64,000 nucleotides of DNA, taken from the NCBI GenBank assembly GCA_947650285.1, contig CANTFL010000033.1, positions 55,556-119,555 on the forward strand, read 5' to 3'. The notes under the pieces are model-generated. The model made no database searches, was not told the origin of the DNA, and saw only the letters and a program-made list of their open reading frames with translations. The position numbers and the translations under genes are program-made. Of this stretch, positions 56,111 to 64,000 are shown piece by piece. The DNA is from Hyaloperonospora brassicae (taxonomy: Eukaryota > Oomycota > Peronosporomycetes > Peronosporales > Peronosporaceae). Position 1 is the first letter of the stretch, and the number at the start of each line of letters is the position of its first letter.

Positions 56111-56502
56111 TGAACGGGGCAGCCCGTTTCATTGAATTGTCATTCAGAAGATAATAAAACAAAAAAAGAATATGAAGTTATACATTCTTTGAACAATATT
56201 ACCAAAGTGGTGATATTGATGGATCTACCAAAAAGTCTGCTCATTGGTTGATATCTTGATGATATCAACCCACCAATCGCCGCAAGACGCGCGCAATGAG
56301 TGGTGACGAGATGTCGTCATACACTCAGTTAGATTAGCATAACTAAGTTAAGTCAAACAGAGAGACATTGGTGAAAGACTTAATTATATTAATATAACAG
56401 TTATGCTTTTACCCTACCTACGCTTCCTCGCTTGCCACGTGTACGTCTGTCGGGGCACCGAAACCCTTGCGTTAAGTTCACGCAAGGGTGTGCCCCGTTA
56501 CA
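56111..56502 (+). repeat. 5' LTR of element 3 (392-bp subtype B)
   Basis: Starts TGAACGGGG (one T lost from TGTAACGGGG) and ends CCCCGTTACA. The hairpin is at 56246-56270, with TTGAT in place of GTGAT in the loop. Confidence 0.93.
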
Positions 56503-56546
56503 CCTGGTAGCACTTTGTAGTCCTTCCAAGGACCACAACATCCAAG

Positions 56547-57701
56547 ATGAACATGTTGGATGAAGAAGAGACCTTTCATGCCACGCGTGAAGGGTTTACC
56601 CATTTGAGTGACATCGAATGGGGTGCGGTAGAACGAATGAGTTCTACCGTAGGCGAGCTTGCCATTAGCGCCATGTTGGAGTCTCTAGACAGAGACCAAC
56701 AACATGCCGCTATCGCCAAGTTCATTCAAAATGAACTTGCCATCGAGAGGGAGAAAGTAGCCTTGCTTCACTAGCAAGGCTCTCAACAGGCCGAGCAGTT
56801 GAGGGAACTCGGTGCTCAACAGACGGAGCTGTTGGGACAGCAGCAATTCCATGCTGCTGTGGGCGGGACGGCGCATGCGCGTCGTCCCGAAGCCATGAAA
56901 GTTGACATCTCCAAGTACAGTGGAGTCCCGGAGGACTCCCTGTTACTATGGTTTGTCGAACTCGACAGAGCCTTAAGGGCTCGTCGCGTCGAAGATGAGC
57001 AAATGAAACTCACATTTGGTCAGAACAACTTGGCAGGGCGTGCCAAAACTTGGGCCTTACGGCTGGAGAGTAGCAACCCAAATGTGTTTAGGTCGCTAGA
57101 TGACTTCAAGGCCCGGCTCAGACACACTATTGATCCGCCACGGGCTGAGTTCAGGGCTCGTTCAGAGCTCCTGAAACTCAAGCAGGGTAAGCGTGATGTG
57201 CACGCTTACGCACAACATATACGACTCCTCGCGAGTAGTATAACTGCTAACCCAGTCCATGAACACACGTTGATTAAGGTGTTCATACCAGGGCTCGCAG
57301 AAGGGCCCTTCAGGAGCCACCTGTTCCGCCTTGAGCTAAATACGCTTGAAGAAGCGATATCAGTCGCGGAACAGGAAGATTTTAGCATGAGACAGGCTCA
57401 TACTAGCTCAAACTCTTACCGTCCACCTAGACGACAAGAGATTGGAGGTCCAGAACCAATGGACCTCTGCTATGTTGAGAGCGAGAGACCTCGCTCTTCG
57501 AACAACAAGTGGTTGCAGAGGTGCAATCGCTGTCAGAAGTTAGGGCACTACGCATACGAGTGTAGTGCTCCACGCCCAGTACCAAACAGTACTGAGAGAA
57601 ATGGCCGTCCATTTGCCAGAAAGGGCAATGGGCGTGGGTCCAGCGCTGTTGCGAAACCGCAACAGCGAGACGGACCATCAAAAAATGGTCGGGGTCAGTA
57701 G
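56547..57701 (+). pseudogene. gag: Element 3 gag, one nonsense codon
   Basis: One frame from MNMLDEEETFHATREGF to the TAG at 57699-57701, with a single internal TAG at 56772-56774 where a glutamine is likely. The capsid part includes KVDISKYSGVPEDSLL, LWFVELDRALRARRVED and ARSELLKLKQGKRDVHAYAQ. The CCHC knuckle is CNRCQKLGHYAYEC, followed by a basic tail. Its product would package element RNA. The terminal codons overlap the pol frame at the frameshift site. Confidence 0.9.
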
Positions 57702-57719
57702 GGGCGAAGCGCTTTACAG
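57680..57719 (+). promoter_or_regulatory. Gag/pol -1 programmed frameshift signal (element 3)
   Basis: The heptamer A_AAA_AAT at 57680-57686 is in the correct phase with gag (TCA-AAA-AAT). A -1 slip leads into TGG-TCG-GGG, which is the open pol frame up to the protease. A hairpin at 57696-57719 follows after nine bases: GTAGGG pairs with CTTTAC through two G-U pairs, then GC/GC around a GAA loop. The gag stop lies inside the hairpin. Site, spacing and structure match known -1 frameshift elements. Confidence 0.75.
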
Positions 57720-60700
57720 ATCCAGCAACCTCAAGAGAATTTGCAAATCTCTTGACGAAAGTTGCTCCAGACACACAATCATTGTGTGGCTCTGCATCTG
57801 GTGATGACGTTTCGCTCATCAGATTGAAGTTGGAAGGGACAAATGATTTGTCACTTCGTGCCCTAGTAGATTGTGGGGCGTCGAGCAACTTTGTTCGTCG
57901 CCAGTCACTAGAGGGTAGTAGGCTCAAGTTCGTTAAGCGCGACATTCCCCTCACGAGGATGACGGTGCACCTTGCAACAAACGCATCGATTACCGTTGAG
58001 AAACGTGTAGTAGGAAACCACTACACGTTGGAGGGCGAACAGTACGATGATGACTTCATCATACTGGATCTGGATGACAAATTTGATGTCATCCTGGTAT
58101 TACCTTGGCTCTGAAATTACGAGCCAAGGGTGAGCTGGCAGCATCGATCCGTGAAGATGCCTGCCGCTTGTTCATCAGATGGCCATCTGATGAACATCGT
58201 GGAGCGTCCACAAGCGTGTGGATGTTATGCGAGTGATTGCGATGGCCTCACTTTCAGTACGGTCGTTAACACGACTGCACAAGATCACAGTGTAGCTGAT
58301 CACTACACTGTGGAGCAAGCTCCCGGCGGCTGTACAGAATTACAGGTGGCGCCTAAGGTCCACCACTCGAATAAGTCGTATGGACCGGGACATGGATCCA
58401 TGCCTAGCGGGCAGCATCTTAGAAGAATGAAATCTGTTGCCCACAAGCGGCAACACGGATATCCTAGGTCGACTGGAGAGTCGACCGTAGAGGATCGGTG
58501 CCTGAATGTGGTTGTACAGCCACAGTCAGAAGACGTCGAGGGAATAAGTCCCCACGTACTTGAGGAAGGAATTCCTCAAGAGTCACTTGCTGAGGGATTA
58601 GGCCCTCAGCAACCTGTGGAAGCAAGTTCCCAGGAAGAAACCGAGATGTTGAACGTCTTGGTCAATGACGGATCAAGCGTAGGCGCTTACACACTTGATC
58701 TGATTGTGCCTCCAAAGTTAATTTCGGAGATAACTCAGTTGCCAACGCTAGAACCAAAACGGTTCTTGCGTGATCTGCGCAGTGGCAAAGTCAAGCAGAT
58801 CTGCATACTCGTCACAGAAGATGAGTAAGTGACCGATATTCAGTCAGCAACAGTATTTGCTGAAAACGAACGAAATGCTCAGCTGTTCATCGATGGACGA
58901 AAGCGTCATCGATGAGAAGACTCGGCTTAAGCGGTATGTATACTCAATCCTGGGAGTCGCTACAGGCAAATCCTTTAAATGAGGATTTGATCGAATTCAA
59001 GGATGTGTTCCCTAACTCCGTGTCATGCGAGTTGCCTAAAGATAAAGGCACTCAACACGAGATCGAGCTCAAAACGGGCTCGAAGTACTGTGTCACGAAG
59101 CAGTGGCCACTGCCTCGTGAACAAGTGATAGCGATCGACAAGTTCTTTGCCGATCGCTTAGCAGCAGGCCATGTGAGGGAATCGACATCCCCTCATAGCT
59201 CTCCGACCTTCTGTGTGCGAAAGGCCACAGGAGGGTGGCGGATAGTGCACGCATTCAACAAGTTGAATGCTGCGACGGTACCGGCTCAGACGCCGATACC
59301 GAGGAAGGACGTCATCATAGATGGTATGTCAAAGAGTACCATCTTTTCGTCCATGGATCTGATGGATGGATTCTATCAGATCCTCATGCGTGAACGGGAT
59401 GTTCCGTACACAGCAGTGAGCACCCCCAGCGGTATGCTGTGGGAGTGGCTAGTGATGCCACAGGGGCTGAGTAATGCCCCTGCAACATTCAACAGATGCG
59501 TTACAAATCTGTTGAGACCGGTGCGAGACTTCGCACCGAGTTACTTCGATGATGTGTTCGTCCATAGCCGGACTATGGACGGAAAGACGGACGTTGAAGT
59601 TCACAGAACTCACGTTCGTCAGGTTCTTCAACTTATGCGCATGTATAAGTTGTACGCCAACATCAAGAAGTGTACATTCGTGGCTAGCGAAATACTACTT
59701 CTTGGGTGCATCGTGGGTAAACACGGCGTACGCTCCGATCCCGAGAAGATCAAGGCGATCACCGACTGGCCAGTGCCAGTCGATGTCAAAGGACTAAGAC
59801 AAGTTCCTTGGTCTAGCGGCGTACTTGCACAAGTACTCGCGCAACTACGCCGAAATGACTGTTCATCTTTCTTGCTTGCTCAAGAAAAATGTCAAGTGGT
59901 CATGGAACGCTGAGTGCCAGCGTTCCTTCGAAGGCATCAAGCAAAGCTTGATGCAATCGCCGATCTTGGCGATTGCAGATCAGGACAGACCACTTTATGT
60001 GGTCTGTGACGCCAGCGATTTTGCAATCGGCTGTGCGTTAATGCAGTTTGATGCAGATGGCGCGGAGCGCGTCATCTGTTATCAGTCGCGTCAGCTGCAA
60101 GCAGCTGAGCGTAATTACCCAGTGCATGACAAGGAACTCCTTCGCCATGAAATATGCACTGGCTAAGTTCTGGCGTCTATCTCTTGGGAGATAGACCGTT
60201 CATCGTCTATACGGACCATGCGTCATTACGCACGGCCGTAAACAGCCCACATCTCTCGCAAAGGATGGCGAGGTGGCTGTCTTTCTTCGCGGAGTATAAT
60301 TTCTCCGTGGAGTATAAACCAGGACGACTCCATGTCGTCGCTGATGCGCTTATCGCGTCGGCCCGACTTTCGAGCCGGACGCACAAATCCAACAGTGAGG
60401 ATAAGCCCACTGTTGCGACACTGTCAGTCAGTGTCCCGTCGTCAAGTTTACTTGACAACGTACGAAAGGTATACGCGGAAGATAAGGATCTTCTGCGGTT
60501 AATGGATCATCTAGTGCATCCATCCAGTAAATTCATGAGGGATTTACCGGCTTTGTACCGATCCTCATCGGATCGGTATAGTACACGCAACGGATTGCTG
60601 TACTATACAGCTGTTGCCGACGACACGCCTCGTGTCGTCGTCCCCGCTCATCATGATTTGCGTTTGCGCATCATGTATGAGTGTCACGATGCCCCAACAA

Positions 60701-62605
60701 GCGGCCATCGTGGTAGAGAAAAGACTTACCTCACGGTAAGTCGTGACTTTTACTGACCCCGCCAGTATCAGTTTGTCGGCAAGTACATACGTGCTTGCGA
60801 GGTTTGTCAACGGGTGAAGCCCAGTACTTCATCCCGTGCGCCATTGCAGCCTCTGCCTGTTCCGGCAGAGTGCTGGCATTCCGTTTTAATGGAATTCGTC
60901 TTCGGATTCCCCGAAGACGCTCACAAGAATAATGGTATTCTTGTGTTTGTTGACCGATTCAGCAAGATGGTCCATCTTGCTGCAGTCCCTGAGTCGATCG
61001 AGGCTCAAGGTTGTGCTCGTGTCTTTCTAGACACGGTCTTTAGACTCCACGGGTTACCCCGTGAACTCGTATCCGACCGTGACCCTCGGTTCACGGCGGC
61101 ATTTTGGCAAACCGTGTTCCGTTCTCTCGGAACACGATTGAAGATGTACACTTCTGACCATCCAGAAACAGATGTTCAGACGGAACGTGCAAACCGTGTC
61201 CTCGAAGAGATCCTTCGAGGATATGTCCACTCGTTTCCGAGTTGGAGAGAATTCCTACCCATGGTGGAATCCGCCATCAATAATTCGGTGCGTGCTTCAA
61301 CACACCACACACCGTTTTACGTGAATGGCCTACGCCATCCACGAGTGCCCACCCTTATAGAGTGTGACTCTTGGATAAGGGGGGAGGGACTCGCTCGAGC
61401 AAAAACCGTTTTGGCTCTTGCTCATCACGTGTCGACGCTAACGTCGTCACGTATGATGCCGATGTCGATCAAGTCGACATCGATGAAGAAGATCACCTCA
61501 ATAATAGCGGCGGCGCTATCACTGACTCGTATGATGATGACGATGCTGGTATATTTAGCATCGTCAACGATTATGCCAGCGAGGAAGAAGACAACCTTGC
61601 TGAAGAAGAGAGCAATCTCTTAGCAGTGCGCACGAAGCACACTGAAAGACAAAACAACGCGTCCGCAGAGAACTTCCTGCTGACTCGAGAAGCGGTAGTT
61701 CGTTTCGTTCAGGACTCCATCGCAAATGCGGTGGGCCGTCAGAAACGGAACGCAGACAAGAATGGAAGAGCAAATGTTCTTTCATTTAAAGTTAATGACC
61801 TAGTACTACTGTCTACGGTAAACTTACCTGGACATGCAGTGACTAGTGTCGGCAGTGGTAAACTACTGCCGAAATACATTGGGCCATTTCGAGTGTTGCG
61901 TCGCAAGGGCAATGCATACACGATCGAATTGCCACGTAGGATGCGCACGCATCCTACGTTTTACGTGGAGAGGATCAGGCCGTACTGTCAGTACGAGCTT
62001 TCTTCTTCCGATGAAGATAGCCCCCACGTTCAAGAACATCCATCAAGTTCTTGCGTTCGCGCTCCAGACGATCCGTCTGGTCGCGCAGATATGATACCTC
62101 GGAACTCAACCGAGATATCTCCCCTCGAGCTGTCGCCAGCTCACCGAATAGGGATCGGACATCCCGCTCGACCTGAAGCTGCGCCGTGGCATAATCGGCG
62201 CGATCCCTCGCCCGATTATGCTCTCGCGATCCTTGCGGTTCTTCCGCACGGTATCGGTCAAAGCGTAGCGCCGGTCGCGCTCGTGCTTCAAGTCATCGCG
62301 CAATTCATCGATTGTGCGATCCATCTCGTAAGGGTCGAGATGGTGAGCAGAATCATCTGGAGGAGGTCTCATCTCCTCCACCACATCCTTTGGCGGATGC
62401 TCACATTGGTCAACGCTTTATAGTGGAGCGTATCTTGAATCACCGTGACGATTCAGGATCAAGGACGAGCTACCTCGTCCAGTGGCGGGGGTATCCACCC
62501 TCTTGGAACAGCTGGGACCCCCGCTCTCAGCTGTTGATGGACGTTGAAGGTCTCGTCCTCCAGTATGACGAGACTCATCCGATTGGTCCTGGGGCCCATC
62601 GGTAA
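57687..62605 (+). pseudogene. pol: Element 3 pol: protease, RT, RNase H, integrase, chromodomain, broken
   Basis: Protease: VDCGASSNFVRRQ near 57870-57910, then a TGA at 58112-58114. A spacer to 58828 ends with TAA. A frameshift follows near 58878. RT (58912-59790) has LMDGFYQILMRE and SYFDDVFVHSR. A frameshift near 59800 precedes RNase H (59825-60350; YVVCDASDFAIGCALMQ). Integrase has its HHCC module at 60670-60815, with a TGA at 60754-60756. Its core (60870-61300) shows VDRFSKMVHLAAV, SDRDPRF, and the glutamate in ANRVLEE. GPY/F lies at about 61880-61990. The chromodomain at 62400-62605 includes QRFIVERILNHRDDSG and [19 protein letters not shown]. This would supply all replication enzymes if intact. 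Confidence 0.9.
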
Positions 62606-62629
62606 ACACACGCCCTAGGCGCTTGTAGA

Positions 62630-63578
62630 CGGATTGCAAGTTTGCAATCGCGTCCCGCATCTCATCCGAGATGTGTGCCCTTCCCCAGGGAGAACTTGGG
62701 GAGTACACGTCCCTATGTGCACGCTGCGAGTTGTCAACACAACTCGCACAAGGGTCTCCTCATTTAAGGCAAGGAATGTCTGCCTCACTCGACAAACAGT
62801 GCAACCGGTACCTGGCACCGGTTGGAGTTCGCTTTTCGAACCTGAGGCATGTCGCCTCAAGCTTCTTGAGCCACCCTTCTCGTCCAAAATTCTTTACGTT
62901 TTGGACGAACGCGTTCCACGCAGCCAAAAGCGAGGCCTTGTCACTCTTTTGGTTGCTGTTGTACCATCGATGTCTAAGGAAGACATCGAGATAAAATTCT
63001 TCTTCAGCGCGAAAGTTCTACGCGCTGGAACTCAAGCCGTGAAGCTTAGTTGCATCGAATAAGGGTATTCGATGGTGTTGGATTGTCTCGTGAGACAAGC
63101 TATTGATGAGCCGTTAGGGCAAACGCCACGGCTTCAGCTCATCACGCTTCACAGTGGTACCTCTGTTGGTACCACAGTTCCCAGAATGACGATGGTGCAA
63201 TCCATCGTCAAGTCGCTCGTGCGAAGGAGCACGAGTTGTTCGCGGTGATGAGCGATCATACTCATCATCCGACTCATCATCACTACCGAACAGACTGTGA
63301 CACATGTCACGAGTCCGTACGTCCGGCAGTGTCGTGGATGAATGAGGCATTGCAGGTGAACGCGATGCCTCTAAAGGCTTTTCCGAGTCAGACACGTCTG
63401 ACCCGCCAGAATAGATGACCTCTATGTCAGGGTCATCATGCGCACGCGGTGTGATACCGCGTGCACCTGCAGCACATGTTGCTGCAGGCGGAGAACGAGC
63501 AGCAGACGACAAATCGTCTGCCGCACAGGCTGGCACAGCAGCGGGATGTGCGTGTCTTGAGTCACCCCGCATAGACAT
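62630..63578 (-). pseudogene. Antisense ORF between pol and 3' LTR (element 3)
   Basis: Same frame and place as in element 1. It starts MSMRGDSRHAHP at 63578 and keeps one frame without indels to the YKR near 62630, with stops only at 63114-63116, near 63025, and in the CL-x-stop-GDPCASC cluster. Each stop is a single-base change, and none coincides with the one stop in element 1. Acidic GSDDESDDEYDRS and the RWYNSN core are identical to element 1. An upstream ATG at 63626 is also in frame. Confidence 0.65.
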
Positions 63579-63708
63579 GTTGACTATGCGAGGTCGGGTG
63601 GAAAGTGAATGGAACGGACCCAACAAGTGCCTTCTGTCCCAATTGTGCCCAACAGGTGGCCGCCATATTTTCGATAGTCACACGGTGACTATCAGTCAAA
63701 GGGGGTGA

Positions 63709-64000
63709 TGTAACGGGGCAGCCCGTTACATGTTATTGTCATTTAGAAGATAATGACAACAAAGAATATGAAGTTGATATATTCTTTGAACAATATCACC
63801 AATAGTGGTGATATTGAAGGATCGACCAAAGAGTCTGCTCATTGGTTGATATCGTGATGATATCAACCCACCAATCGCCGCAAGACGCGCGCAATGAGTG
63901 GTGACGAGACGTCACCATACATTCAGTTATATTAGTATAATTAAGTTAAGTCAAACAGAGAGACATTGGTGAAAGACTTAATTATATTCATATAACAGTT
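63709..64000 (+). repeat. 3' LTR of element 3, partial (window end)
   Basis: Starts TGTAACGGGG after the purine tract and runs to the last base. About 100 bp are missing compared with subtype B. It includes the complete hairpin near 63842-63870. Confidence 0.93.

Larger units (their letters stand above)
56111..64000 (+). mobile_element. Element 3: Ty3/Gypsy retrotransposon, best preserved copy, cut by window end
   Basis: 5' LTR (56111-56502), TGGTAGCA primer-binding site, gag, in-phase frameshift signal, pol, antisense frame, a purine tract (AAAGGGGGTGA) and the first 292 bp of the 3' LTR. It keeps a ~290-nt spacer segment between protease and RT that elements 1 and 2 both lack. It is still defective, with stops in gag, protease, spacer and integrase, and two frameshifts in pol. 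Confidence 0.93.

Noticed and set aside
1..64000. CRISPR arrays, bacterial operons, tRNA or rRNA genes
   Set aside because: No spaced direct repeats of CRISPR type and no RNA gene folds were found, and introns and LTR elements show a eukaryotic nuclear context.

Overview
This window looks like a nuclear segment of an oomycete in the Peronosporaceae (Phytophthora or a downy mildew). The reasons are a secreted effector-type protein with an EER motif, short GT-AG introns of 68-126 nt, and oomycete-type host genes packed between large LTR retrotransposons of the Ty3/Gypsy and Ty1/Copia kinds. Species cannot be fixed from the sequence alone.

Layout. 1-8600: a decayed Ty3/Gypsy element (element 0, + strand) with two RNase H domains, a chromodomain-like tail, unusually dense GATC tetramers, and a terminal LTR-like block at its right end. 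8600-12640: non-coding, with a ~250 bp inverted repeat flanking a decayed minus-strand coding remnant. 12675-20319: a host island with an EER effector candidate, a kinesin-5 pseudogene, and an SLC17-type MFS transporter with a suspicious splice site. 20379-29690: a PPR gene split by element 1 (21077-28793), a Gypsy element whose two LTRs are of different subfamilies. 29688-37084: a second host island with a Myb/SANT-like protein carrying a long ER/K helix, adenine phosphoribosyltransferase (APRT), and an NRDE2 homologue. 37085-39235: no gene seen. 39236-47636: element 2, a mosaic Gypsy copy holding an antisense solo LTR. 47637-54480: a decayed Ty1/Copia element on the minus strand with a nested ~1.2 kb element bearing long terminal inverted repeats. 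54486-56037: an inverted copy of the element-0 terminal block and a decayed LTR. 56111-64000: element 3, the best preserved Gypsy copy, cut by the window end.

How it fits together. Elements 1, 2 and 3 are one lineage: Gag with a CCHC knuckle, then Pol in the -1 frame (protease, RT, RNase H, integrase with GPY/F module, chromodomain). Each then has a further open frame on the opposite strand between pol and the 3' LTR. That antisense protein is recognisable in all three copies, including element 2, where the region is far more diverged than its RT. It is the most interesting uncharacterised feature here. A second system-level feature is a -1 frameshift signal at the gag/pol junction, A_AAA_AAT followed by a hairpin whose shape is kept while its bases change. 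Elements 1 and 2 share several identical disabling lesions yet carry different LTRs, which points to trans-mobilisation or recombination among copies.

All Gypsy and Copia polyproteins seen here contain stops or frameshifts, so no copy is autonomous as written. Some single-base lesions in host genes could be assembly errors; that cannot be decided from the sequence alone.
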